Part shown: piece by piece, positions 24,489-34,042 of the stretch
Layout of the letters: each line of letters opens with the position of its first letter
Numbering within the stretch: position 1 is the first letter of the stretch
Assembly (NCBI GenBank): GCA_016200005.1
Contig: JACQFP010000003.1
Location: 34,069 to 98,068, forward strand
Direction: 5' to 3'
Origin: Verrucomicrobiota bacterium
GTDB lineage: Bacteria; Verrucomicrobiota; Verrucomicrobiia; Limisphaerales; PALSA-1396
DNA length: 64,000 nucleotides
Notes under the pieces: model-generated
Told to the model about the DNA's origin: nothing
What the model saw: only the letters and a program-made list of their open reading frames with translations
Databases searched by the model: none
Made by a program: the position numbers and the translations under genes

Positions 24489-26045
24489 ATGAAGATTGCG
24501 CCGCATTTCTTAAGCGTAACCATCCTTGTCGTGACGAGCGGACTTCCCGCCCAAACTGTATCTCCAAGACCTGCATTGCCAACAAGCGCTACTGTTTCGC
24601 TCTCGGCCGGACGCGCCGTCTATGAGCAACATTGCGCGGCCTGCCACGGCGTCAACGGTGACGGCAACGGCCCGGCTGCCGTCTGGCTTTACCCCAAACC
24701 GCGAAACTACAGCGCGGGCCTGTTCAAAATCCAATCCACGCCCGCCGGCTCACTGCCAACGGACGACGACCTGCTCAACACCATCACCCGCGGGATGCCA
24801 GGCAGTTCGATGCCGAGCTTCACGTATCTTTCCGACCAGGAGCGGCGCGAAGCGGTTGCGTACGTCAAATATCTCACCGCCTACACGGACAATTCCGGCA
24901 AGCGCATCAACCGCTTCGAGGAAGCCGCCACCAATGGCCTGATCGCCAAACCGGTGGAAGTGCCGCCCGAGACACCAGTCACCCTTCAGGAGCTGACGTT
25001 GGGCCGCGACATGTTTAAAAAGATGCAATGCTTTCTTTGCCATGGGCCGACGGGTGCAGGCGATGGCGAGCAGGTGCCTACCCTTAAAGACGCTTTCGGC
25101 CTCGCCATTCGCCCGCGCGATTTCAACACCGGCATGTTCCGTGGCGGTCACACGGGGCCAGATCTTTACCGGCGCATCTACACCGGCCTCGGCGGTACGC
25201 CGATGGTGCCGTATGGCGATGCGGTGATGAAGCCCGCGGAACGTTGGGCGCTCGTCCATTTCGTGCAATCACTGCGGCGCACCGATGTCGCCGTGAACGA
25301 TCTGCTCACACCGGAGGACGGAGCGATTCGCGTGAAGAAAATCGCGAAATTGCCAATCGATCCGATGGATCAATACTGGGAATCACTCGATCCCGTGCGC
25401 GTGCCGCTAAATCCGCTGTGGCCCGAGCCGCAACAGGTTTATGCGGTGGCGGTGTCCGCCGTGACCGATGGCCGGAAGCTCGCGGTGCTGCTCCAGTGGC
25501 GCGACGAACTTCCGCAAAACACCGCGATCCGCGTGCAGGACTTTCAGGACGCCGCGGCGCTGCAGTTCTCCATGAGCGGCAATTACGGCTTTCTGGGCAT
25601 GGGTGACGCGAAGAATCCCGTGAACCTCTGGCAATGGAAAGCCGGCTGGCAGGCGGAGGCGGAAGGACACGCGCCAACCGTGAACACGGCCTACCCTTCG
25701 ATGCACTCGGACACTTACTTCGCCACGAGTTACAGCACTGCCGCCAGCGCGGGTAATGTCATTTCGCAGCCACACAAATCACCCATTGAGGACGCCAACG
25801 CGCGCGGCTTCGGTTCATTCAAATCGCAGCCGCTCGCCGGGCAGAACGTCCAAGGCAAAGGCCTGTGGCATGACGGCTTTTGGAACGTGGTTTTCGTCCG
25901 CGATCTGAAATCAAAAGATGCGGAGGATGTGAAATTCGCGCGCGGCAAATCCGTGCCTGTGGCGTTCGCCATCTGGAACGGCGAGCAGCATGACCGCAAC
26001 GGCCGCAAGATGGTCAGCAATTGGTATCAACTTGTGTTCGAATGA
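24489..26045 (+). CDS. Diheme cytochrome c / DMSO-reductase-type gamma subunit fusion
   Basis: This 518-residue protein has a signal peptide (VTILVVTSGLPAQ) and two cytochrome c domains, with CAACH at residues 49-53 and CFLCH at 181-185. From about residue 290 it has an ethylbenzene-dehydrogenase-type heme-b-binding domain (VPLNPLWPEPQQVYAVAVSA, then FWNVVFVRDL and WYQLVFE). It would pass electrons between the iron-sulfur subunit and periplasmic carriers, like the gamma subunits of periplasmic CISM enzymes. It overlaps the catalytic-subunit gene by ATGA at 26042. Confidence 0.85.
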   Translation: MKIAPHFLSVTILVVTSGLPAQTVSPRPALPTSATVSLSAGRAVYEQHCAACHGVNGDGNGPAAVWLYPKPRNYSAGLFKIQSTPAGSLPTDDDLLNTITRGMPGSSMPSFTYLSDQERREAVAYVKYLTAYTDNSGKRINRFEEAATNGLIAKPVEVPPETPVTLQELTLGRDMFKKMQCFLCHGPTGAGDGEQVPTLKDAFGLAIRPRDFNTGMFRGGHTGPDLYRRIYTGLGGTPMVPYGDAVMKPAERWALVHFVQSLRRTDVAVNDLLTPEDGAIRVKKIAKLPIDPMDQYWESLDPVRVPLNPLWPEPQQVYAVAVSAVTDGRKLAVLLQWRDELPQNTAIRVQDFQDAAALQFSMSGNYGFLGMGDAKNPVNLWQWKAGWQAEAEGHAPTVNTAYPSMHSDTYFATSYSTAASAGNVISQPHKSPIEDANARGFGSFKSQPLAGQNVQGKGLWHDGFWNVVFVRDLKSKDAEDVKFARGKSVPVAFAIWNGEQHDRNGRKMVSNWYQLVFE

Positions 26046-29000
26046 AACGACCAAAAATTATGAACGACCATTTTTCCCGCCGCTCCTTCCTCCAGCGCAG
26101 CGGCCTCGTCGGCGCGGGCATCACGGCGGCGCAATTCCTTCCGCTGCGCTTCCTCCAGGCGCAACCAGCGCTGGAAGATGTCAGCAATCCACTCGCGCAC
26201 TATCCGAACCGCGAGTGGGAAAAACTCTACCGCAATCAATATGCCTACGACCACCAGTTCTCCTGGGTCTGCGCGCCGAACGACACGCACAATTGCCGCA
26301 TCACCGCGCACGTTCGCAACGGCGTCATCGTCCGACTCGGCGAGCAATATGACATCGGTGATTACTCGGATCTCTACGGCAATCATGCCACGACTGCCTG
26401 GGGCAACCGCCATTGCGCCAAGGGTTACACGTTTCACCGGATTCTTTACGGGCCGTATCGACTGAAACATCCCATCGTGCGGCGCGGTTGGAAGCGCTGG
26501 GCGGACGACGGTTTCCCGACCCTCACCGCCGAGGTCAAAGCCAAATACAAATTCGATTCGCGCGGCACGGACAAATTTGAGCGCATCCCGTGGGACGATG
26601 CATTCAGCTACATCGCCCGCGCGACGAAAGCCATCGCGACCCGTTACAGCGGCGAAGCGGGCGCGAAGCTCCTCGAATCACAGGGCTATCCGCCGGAGAT
26701 GATTGAGGTCATGGGCGGCGCGGGCACGCGCACCATCAAGATGCGCGGCGGCATGGGCCTGCTCGGCGTGCTCGGCAAATATGGCATGTATCGCCTCTGC
26801 AATTCGCTCGCGTTACTGGACGTTCACATTCGCGGCGTGAAGCAGGAGGACGCGAAGGCTGGCCGCGTCTGGTCGAATTACACCTGGCACGGTGATCAGG
26901 CTCCCGGCCATCCGTGGGTGCATGGGCTGCAGAATTCCGAGACGGATTTCAATGATCTCCGAAACTCGAAGCTCATCGTCATGAACGGCAAGAACCTCGT
27001 CGAAAACAAAATGGCCGATGCCCATTGGTTCGTCGAGGCGATGGAGCGCGGCTGCAAGATTGTCGTTATCGCGCCCGAATACGGCGCGCCCTCCACGAAG
27101 GCGGATTATTGGATTCCCGTGCGCCCCGCCACCGACGCAGCGCTCTGGCTCGGCGTCACGCGCGTGATGCTCGACAACAAATGGTACGACGAAAACTTCG
27201 TGAAGCGGTTCACGGATTTCCCGTTGCTCGTGCGCACGGACAATCTCAAGCGCCTGCGCGCCGCAGAAGTTTTCGCGAACTACACCAGCACCCTCCCCGC
27301 CGACAGCCCGAGCAAAAAGGTTCAAGGCTTGACGGATGAACAACATCAGAAACTCGGCGATTTCGTGGTGTGGGATGCCAGGTCGAATTCACCGAAGGCG
27401 CTCACCCGAGACATGGTGGGCGAAACGCTCGCCAAGTCAGGCCTTGATCCGCAGCTTGATTTCAAAGGCAGGATAAAACTCGCCGACGGCAGCGAAGTGG
27501 AGGTCGCCACGTCGTGGAATCTTTACCAGGTTCACCTCAAGGACTACGACCTGGACACCGTTTCCGAAATCACGAGCGCCCCGAAGGAATTGATCGAGCG
27601 GCTCGCGAAGGACATCGCCACGATCACGCCGACTTCGATTCATCAAGGCGAAGGCATCAATCACTGGTTTCACGCGACCGAGGCGAATCGCGCCGCGTAT
27701 CTGCCGCTCATGCTCACCGGCAACATTGGCAAGCCGGGCGCTGGCTGTCATGGTTGGGCGGGCAATTACAAGGCCGCGCTGTTTCAGGGAAGCAAGCTCA
27801 CCGGCCCGGGCTTCAAGGGCTGGGTCGCCGAAGATCCATTCGAGCAGAACCTCGATCCCAAGGCGCACGGCAAGGACATCCACGCGCACGCCTACACCAG
27901 GGACGAAGAGCCGGCCTATTGGAATCACGGCGACCGCCCGCTTATCGTCAACACGCCGAAGGAAGGCCGCAAAGTCTTCACCGGCAATTCCCACATGCCG
28001 TCGCCAACCAAGGCGATCTTCACGACCAATGTGAACCTGATCAACAATGCCAAGTGGGCCTATGGCATGATCAAGAACGTCAACCCGAACGTGGAGTTGA
28101 TCGTGACAATGGACACTCAAATGACGGCCAGCGTCGAGTATTCCGATTTCGGCCTGCCGGCAAATTCATGGGTCGAGTTCGAGGATTTGGAGATCACGGC
28201 GAGTTGCTCGAATCCGTTCCTGCAAATCTGGAAAGGCGGCATCAAACCGCTTTACGACTCGAAGGACGACCTCGCGATTCTGGCCGGCATTGGCGCAGCG
28301 CTCGGCAAAGTCACCGGCGACAAGCGATTCCACACGCACTTCAAATTCGAGCACGAGGGGAAACGCGGCATCTACATCCAGCGCCTGCTCGACAGTTGCA
28401 CGACGACCGCCGGCTACAAGCTCGACGACATCATGGCCGGCAAGTATGGCCCGCCCGGCGGCGCGCTGCTGTTGTTCCGCAGTTATCCGCGCGTTCCGTT
28501 CTACGAGCAAGTTCACGATGATTATCCGTTCTACACGGACACGGGCCGGTTGCATTCCTACAGCGACGACCCCACGGCGCTGGCGTGCGGCGAGAATTTC
28601 ATCGTCCACCGCGAAGGCCCGGAGGCGACGCCGTATCTGCCGAACGTCATCGTGAGTTCAAACCCGCTCGTGCGCCCGAACGATTATGGCATTCCGCTCG
28701 ACGCCGAGCATTGGGATGAGCGCACCGTGCGCAACGTGAAGATGAGTTGGGCGGACGCGAAGAACTCGAAGAATTTCCTCTGGGAGAAAGGATTCCAGTT
28801 CTACTGCCTGACACCCAAGTCGCGGCACAGTGTCCACTCGTCGTGGGCCAACGTGGACTGGCATCTCATCTGGAACTCGAACTTCGGCGATCAGTATCGC
28901 GTGGACAAACGCCTGCCGAACGTCGGCGAGCACCAACTCCACATGAACCCCCAGGCCGCGCGCGACCTCGGCATTGCGGACGGCGATTATGTCTATGTGG

Positions 29001-29530
29001 ACGCGAACCCCGCCGACCGTCCGTATCTCGGCGCGACGCCCAGCGATCCGTTCTACAAGGTGAGCCGGCTCATGCTGCGTCTCACCTTCAACGCCGCGTA
29101 TCCCTACAACGTCGTGATGATGAAGCACGGCTCGTTCATCGCGACTGAAAAGACGGTGAAGGCCCAGCAGACGCGGCCCGACGGCATGTCGCTCACCGAG
29201 GAGGGCTACATCTCGAATTTCCGTTTCGGCTCGCAGCAATCGGTCACGCGCAACTGGCACATGCCGATGCACCAGACCGACACGCTGTTCCACAAATCAA
29301 AGGCGTTCATGAGTTTCCTCTTCGGCGGCGAAGCGGACAACCACGCCGTCAACACCGTGCCGAAGGAATGTTTGATCCGCATCACGAAGGCGGAGGACGG
29401 CGGCCTCGGCGGCAAAGGCCCGTGGAAACCCGGCACGGAAGGGATGTCGCCTGACGGCGAAGGCAAGCCGATGAAGAAATATCTGGCCGGCGAATTCCTC
29501 GGCAGCAAGGGCGCGGCAACGTTTGAATGA
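26042..29530 (+). CDS. Type II DMSO-reductase-family molybdopterin subunit (nitrate reductase / nitrite oxidoreductase-like)
   Basis: This 1162-residue protein starts at the ATG at 26042 (ATGA overlap); the ATG at 26060 (MNDHFSRRSFLQ) is an alternative. A twin-arginine signal (SRRSFLQRSGLVGAG) implies folded export. FS0 cluster residues are Cys77, Cys85 and Cys125, with a His near residue 71. The HGDQAPGHPWVHG segment supplies Asp285, the molybdenum ligand of the NarG/Nxr branch. The segment CAPNDTHNCRI...YDIGDYSDLYGN resembles periplasmic Nxr-like enzymes more than cytoplasmic NarG. Context with NirK favours nitrate reduction, but the direction cannot be settled from sequence. Confidence 0.88.
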   Translation: MKRPKIMNDHFSRRSFLQRSGLVGAGITAAQFLPLRFLQAQPALEDVSNPLAHYPNREWEKLYRNQYAYDHQFSWVCAPNDTHNCRITAHVRNGVIVRLGEQYDIGDYSDLYGNHATTAWGNRHCAKGYTFHRILYGPYRLKHPIVRRGWKRWADDGFPTLTAEVKAKYKFDSRGTDKFERIPWDDAFSYIARATKAIATRYSGEAGAKLLESQGYPPEMIEVMGGAGTRTIKMRGGMGLLGVLGKYGMYRLCNSLALLDVHIRGVKQEDAKAGRVWSNYTWHGDQAPGHPWVHGLQNSETDFNDLRNSKLIVMNGKNLVENKMADAHWFVEAMERGCKIVVIAPEYGAPSTKADYWIPVRPATDAALWLGVTRVMLDNKWYDENFVKRFTDFPLLVRTDNLKRLRAAEVFANYTSTLPADSPSKKVQGLTDEQHQKLGDFVVWDARSNSPKALTRDMVGETLAKSGLDPQLDFKGRIKLADGSEVEVATSWNLYQVHLKDYDLDTVSEITSAPKELIERLAKDIATITPTSIHQGEGINHWFHATEANRAAYLPLMLTGNIGKPGAGCHGWAGNYKAALFQGSKLTGPGFKGWVAEDPFEQNLDPKAHGKDIHAHAYTRDEEPAYWNHGDRPLIVNTPKEGRKVFTGNSHMPSPTKAIFTTNVNLINNAKWAYGMIKNVNPNVELIVTMDTQMTASVEYSDFGLPANSWVEFEDLEITASCSNPFLQIWKGGIKPLYDSKDDLAILAGIGAALGKVTGDKRFHTHFKFEHEGKRGIYIQRLLDSCTTTAGYKLDDIMAGKYGPPGGALLLFRSYPRVPFYEQVHDDYPFYTDTGRLHSYSDDPTALACGENFIVHREGPEATPYLPNVIVSSNPLVRPNDYGIPLDAEHWDERTVRNVKMSWADAKNSKNFLWEKGFQFYCLTPKSRHSVHSSWANVDWHLIWNSNFGDQYRVDKRLPNVGEHQLHMNPQAARDLGIADGDYVYVDANPADRPYLGATPSDPFYKVSRLMLRLTFNAAYPYNVVMMKHGSFIATEKTVKAQQTRPDGMSLTEEGYISNFRFGSQQSVTRNWHMPMHQTDTLFHKSKAFMSFLFGGEADNHAVNTVPKECLIRITKAEDGGLGGKGPWKPGTEGMSPDGEGKPMKKYLAGEFLGSKGAATFE

Positions 29531-29534
29531 TCTT

Positions 29535-30077
29535 ATGCCCAAAGACGAATTCGATTTTGAAGACCCGTTTGAGTTGAACGGTATGGCGATGCTCACGCAC
29601 GAGGACACGACCGACGTCATGGCCGAGTGCTTCATCGAGGAATTCATGCGGTTGGGTTACAACCACAAGCAAGTGCTCGCGCTGTTTTGCAACCCGCATT
29701 ACCTCGGGCCGAACATCGTGCTGGAGAAACGCGGTTACCAATTCGTGCGCGACAGGATCGCGGAAGTATTCGCGCGCTGGGGTAGAGCGGTGACGTGGCG
29801 AGCGGAGAATCCCCTCACCCCGTCCCTCTCCCCTGCCGAAGGGGAGAGGGCGAATCGTACGCCGTCAAACCGCGACCTTGCGGACGCGGATTCCGAGAGC
29901 GGCGTCGAGCTTTCAGAGAAACGTCCATTGCTGTTCCCTCCCCCCCTCGGAGGGGGAGAGGGTCAGGGTGAGGGGGCGCGCGGCAAGCCTTCATTCACAG
30001 CACTATCACAAGTCATCGAATCGGAAAATTCTTTGACCGACCCAATGGGCGCGCCGATTCCAAAACTGAACGTCTAA
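29535..30077 (+). CDS. Small conserved protein between the catalytic and iron-sulfur subunits, with repeat-derived tail
   Basis: The ATG at 29535 gives 180 residues. Residues 1-90 (FDFEDPFELNGMAMLTHEDT, ECFIEEFMRLGYNHKQVLAL, FCNPHYLGPN, IAEVFARWG) form a compact helical domain that, from memory, accompanies other Nxr-like and related respiratory clusters; its role is unknown. The second half is low-complexity and contains two palindromic repeats (PLTPSLSPAEGE and PPPLGGGEGQGEG) at 29811-29850 and 29936-29975. The original C-terminus was probably near residue 92-95. Confidence 0.7.
   Translation: MPKDEFDFEDPFELNGMAMLTHEDTTDVMAECFIEEFMRLGYNHKQVLALFCNPHYLGPNIVLEKRGYQFVRDRIAEVFARWGRAVTWRAENPLTPSLSPAEGERANRTPSNRDLADADSESGVELSEKRPLLFPPPLGGGEGQGEGARGKPSFTALSQVIESENSLTDPMGAPIPKLNV
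29811..29975. repeat. CCCCTCACCC palindrome pair inside a CDS
   Basis: CCCCTCACCCCGTCCCTCTC (from 29811) and GGGGGAGAGGGTCAGGGTGA (ending near 29975) are inverted partners. Each also holds its own inner hairpin (CTCTCCCCTGCCGAAGGGGAG and CTCCCCCCTCGGAGGGGGAG). The pair lies in frame within the gene at 29535-30077. Confidence 0.75.
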
Positions 30078-30088
30078 CACAATTAACC

Positions 30089-31360
<1,272 letters not shown>

Positions 31361-31525
31361 AATCCAAAATCCAAAATCCGAAATCCGAAAGGAAGAGTGG
31401 GCCGCGCGCAGCGACACGCCGAAACGCTCAGTGTTTGGAAATTACCGCGACGACGATGCCGGTAGCAGCGAACGTGAGTCCGCTCCATCTGGTCAGGGCC
31501 GACTCACGTCGGCTGCTACGAAGGC
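31361..31525. repeat. AAATCCAAAATCC tract and GTAGCAGCGAACGTGAGTC hairpin
   Basis: Tandem AAATCC(A/G)AA units lie at 31361-31392. A hairpin lies at 31462-31519: GTAGCAGCGAACGTGAGTC pairs with GACTCACGTCGGCTGCTAC with three mismatches. The reading frame of the chaperone stays open through both, so the repeats may also be translated as an N-terminal extension starting at 31344. Confidence 0.65.
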
Positions 31526-31553
31526 AGGGCTTCAAAGTTCCATTGACCTTGCC

Positions 31554-32288
31554 ATGGCGCGCGCGTTCACCCACCGCTTTCTCGCCAAAGCCTACGAAGA
31601 CCCGACGCCGGAGGCGTGGGGTTGGTTGACCCACCCGCAGACCATCGGCGCACTGCGGGTTGCCAACGCCTTTCTCGGCCCGTCGCTATTGCCGAGCGCC
31701 GATGCTCTGATCACGTCGCTCGAACACGATGACTTCGATTCGTTTCACTCCGCCTATCTCGCCGCGTTCGGCCATGCAGCGCGCGGTTCCTGTCCGCTAA
31801 ACGAAATCGAATACGGCGACCTCAAAGCCGACCCGCTCTTCCAGCCGCATCGTCTGGCCGACCTCGCGGCGTTTTACGGCGCGTTCGGCCTCGAAGTTGC
31901 GGAGGACGCCGACGAGCGCCACGACCACATCTGCCTCGAACTCGAGTTCATGTGCGTGCTCGCGGCCAAGGAAGCTTACGCGCTCGAGAACCAACTCGAC
32001 GCCGACGAGCTGGCGCTCTGCCGCGACGCGCAGAAGAAATTTCTCCGCGAACATCTCGGTCGTTGGACACCGGCGTTCGCGCGGAGACTGACCAAGGCCA
32101 CGGACGATCCCGCGCTCCGCGCCCTGGCGGTCTGCACCCGCACATTTGTCGAGTCCGAGAGCAAGCGCTTCGGCGTAAGCCCCGGCAGCGAGGATTTGTT
32201 ATTGCGCCCCGTGGACGAAGCCGCCGAGACGATGTGCGCTTCGTGCGGCCTTCACAATCTTCCGCCCGGCGCGCTGGCGGCCACCTGA
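31554..32288 (+). CDS. TorD/NarJ-type molybdoenzyme chaperone
   Basis: The ATG at 31554 gives 244 residues (MARAFTHRFLAKAYEDPTPE). The all-helical body carries the TorD-family core: AAFGHAARGSCPLNEIEYGD, then ADLAAFYGAFGLEVAEDADE, RHDHICLELEFMCVLAAKE. The frame is open further upstream to 31344, but that extension is repeat-encoded. TorD-family proteins bind the TAT signal and the apo-molybdoenzyme before cofactor insertion. Its position after the iron-sulfur subunit gene matches the usual G-H-J order. Confidence 0.88.
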   Translation: MARAFTHRFLAKAYEDPTPEAWGWLTHPQTIGALRVANAFLGPSLLPSADALITSLEHDDFDSFHSAYLAAFGHAARGSCPLNEIEYGDLKADPLFQPHRLADLAAFYGAFGLEVAEDADERHDHICLELEFMCVLAAKEAYALENQLDADELALCRDAQKKFLREHLGRWTPAFARRLTKATDDPALRALAVCTRTFVESESKRFGVSPGSEDLLLRPVDEAAETMCASCGLHNLPPGALAAT

Positions 32289-32291
32289 CCC

Positions 32292-33314
32292 ATGCAACTG
32301 CGCTACGACGAAGATTTCATCGAGGCCGCCGTGTTCCTTTGCGCGAGCAGCCGGCGCGCACGCGCAACCCCAGGCAGAGACGACCATTCTGAGGCAGGAC
32401 AAATTCATGTTGCATATGCAACAAGTAGTTGTCCGACCCCTCACCCGCTCCAAATCGCCCGCTTCCATCGCGAACGCGAAAAACTCTACGCCATCCCCGA
32501 CCCCGACGAGCGTAACGCGGCGTTCTTCCGGCTAAACCTCGAATGGTTCCGTGAATGGGGACTGGAAAAGCGGATCACCGACGTGTTGAAGGAATTCCCA
32601 CTACTGCCGCAGAAGTTGAGCGTGCTGGCCGTGCGCAAGTCGCGTGGCAGGCAGGACGAAGGCGCGGAGCTTCATGTGAACGAAGCGGGTCAGCGCAGCG
32701 GCGTCATGGCGTTGCGGCCGGAGAGTTTGGCGCGTGATGCCGCGTTGAAGGATTATCTGCGCCACGAGTTTACGCATTTGCACGACATGCTCGATCCGGC
32801 GTTCGGCTACGTGCCTGTGCTCGATCTGCGGGCACTCAACGGGGCGCAACAGCGCCTGGCTCGCGAACGCTACCGCCTGCTGTGGGACATCACGATTGAC
32901 GGGCGACTCGTTGCCAGCGGTCACGCACCGATGGCGACACGCGAACAACATGCCGCAGCGTTCGCGCGGGGCTGTTCGTTTTGGCCGGAGGAAAAGCGCG
33001 CGGAAATTTTCGATGCGCTCTGGCACAACCACGCGCCGCGCCACGCGGATTTTCTTGCGCTAATTTCGGATCCGCGCGGTTTGCGCGAGGCGCACCAGGC
33101 CGCGCCCGGCGCGCCGTGTCCGCTGTGCGGTTTCACCACGTTCGACTGGTCGGCGGGCGAGTCGTTGCCGGCGCGGATCGCGTCGCGGATTATAGCGGAG
33201 TTTCCTGGCTGGTCGCCGAAAGCGGGTTTGTGCGGCCGCTGCCGGGAGACGTACGAGGTCGCCGCCGACCCGCGCTTTCAAGTAGTCTGCGGACTGCGGA
33301 GTCCGGCGAGTTAG
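32292..33314 (+). CDS. HEFTHLHDM-containing zinc-dependent protein of unknown function
   Basis: This 340-residue protein begins 3 bp after the chaperone gene. HEFTHLHDMLDPAFGY at about residues 158-173 fits an HExxH zinc-peptidase motif. A treble-clef or zinc-ribbon follows near the C-terminus (CPLCGFTTFDW and CGRCRETY). Residues about 28-52 are encoded by a palindromic insert (32390-32428) and look foreign to the protein. No protease family is recognised with confidence. Position suggests a role in maturation or repair of the molybdoenzyme or of NirK, an inference only. Confidence 0.65.
   Translation: MQLRYDEDFIEAAVFLCASSRRARATPGRDDHSEAGQIHVAYATSSCPTPHPLQIARFHREREKLYAIPDPDERNAAFFRLNLEWFREWGLEKRITDVLKEFPLLPQKLSVLAVRKSRGRQDEGAELHVNEAGQRSGVMALRPESLARDAALKDYLRHEFTHLHDMLDPAFGYVPVLDLRALNGAQQRLARERYRLLWDITIDGRLVASGHAPMATREQHAAAFARGCSFWPEEKRAEIFDALWHNHAPRHADFLALISDPRGLREAHQAAPGAPCPLCGFTTFDWSAGESLPARIASRIIAEFPGWSPKAGLCGRCRETYEVAADPRFQVVCGLRSPAS
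32390..32428. repeat. 38-bp palindrome GGACAA...TTGTCC centred on GTTGCATATGCAAC
   Basis: The two 19-bp halves pair at 16 of 19 positions; the core GTTGCATATGCAAC is perfect. It is translated in frame within the HEFTH protein gene. AGGCAGGACAA-N4-ATGTT at its left end is shared, in inverse orientation, with the nirK upstream palindrome (21172-21191). It could be an operator-like element or a mobile palindrome. Confidence 0.6.
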
Positions 33315-33324
33315 GGATCGTCGC

Positions 33325-33786
33325 ATGATGCGCATTTGCCAACTGTTCATTTCGCCCGGGCACAATTACGTTGGCCATCACGGTCAGCCGCCGGGCACCA
33401 ATCCGGTCCTGGAGCTGGGACAGGTCGAGTGTGTGGCCGGACGCGGCTTGCGCGGCGACCGTTTCTTCGGGCACCGGGAAGATTACAAAGGGCAGATCAC
33501 GTTTTTCTCGATGGAGGTATTCGAGGCGTTGCGTCGTGAGTTGTCACTGCCCGACGCCCGACCAGGCGCGGCGCGGCGGAACGTCTTGGTCAGCGGCAGG
33601 GACTTGAGCGACTTCATTGGGAAGGAGTTTGAAATCCAAGGCGTGAAGTTTGCCGGCGTGGAGGAATGCAAGCCGTGCCACTGGATGAACTTTGCGCTGG
33701 GTCCCGGCGCGGCAGACTGGCTCAAGAGCCGCGGCGGGCTGCGCGCGCGCGTGCTTGGCGATGGTATTCTCCGATGCCACGCGTAA
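33325..33786 (+). CDS. MOSC domain protein
   Basis: This 153-residue protein has MOSC-domain features: LGQVECVAGRGLRGDRFFGH, the GQITFFSMEVFEAL segment, RRNVLVSGRDLSDFIGKEFE, and the conserved Cys in EECKPCHWMN. MOSC proteins act in molybdenum cofactor sulfuration or Mo-dependent reduction. Placement behind the molybdoenzyme genes suggests a cofactor-related task. ATG codons at 33325 and 33328 are both possible. Confidence 0.85.
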   Translation: MMRICQLFISPGHNYVGHHGQPPGTNPVLELGQVECVAGRGLRGDRFFGHREDYKGQITFFSMEVFEALRRELSLPDARPGAARRNVLVSGRDLSDFIGKEFEIQGVKFAGVEECKPCHWMNFALGPGAADWLKSRGGLRARVLGDGILRCHA

Positions 33787-33799
33787 ACTACCATCGCCG

Positions 33800-34042
33800 A
33801 TGCCACCGCTAACGCAATTCAAACGATTCGACGTGCGCGATTTGTTGCGACGAGGCATCGAACCGTTTCCCGAAATCCGTCGGCGCGTGGACGCGCTCAA
33901 GCTTACGGAAGGGTTGATCATTATCGCGCCGTTCCTGCCGTCCCCGCTCATCGAGAAGCTGGGCAGCGAAGGCTTCCTGTCGAAAGTGGAACGCGGTCAG
34001 GGTGCGGATTGGATTGTTTACTTTTGGCGCGAAGCTGCTTGA
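33800..34042 (+). CDS. DUF2249 domain protein
   Basis: The ATG at 33800 gives 80 residues with the DUF2249 pattern FDVRDLLRRGIEPFPEIRRR, LTEGLIIIAPFLPSPLIEKL and WIVYFWR. DUF2249 proteins are small TusA-like folds that recur in denitrification and NO-stress clusters, with no defined activity. The stop is directly followed by the ATG of the Crp/Fnr gene at 34043, so the two are translationally coupled. Confidence 0.8.
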   Translation: MPPLTQFKRFDVRDLLRRGIEPFPEIRRRVDALKLTEGLIIIAPFLPSPLIEKLGSEGFLSKVERGQGADWIVYFWREAA

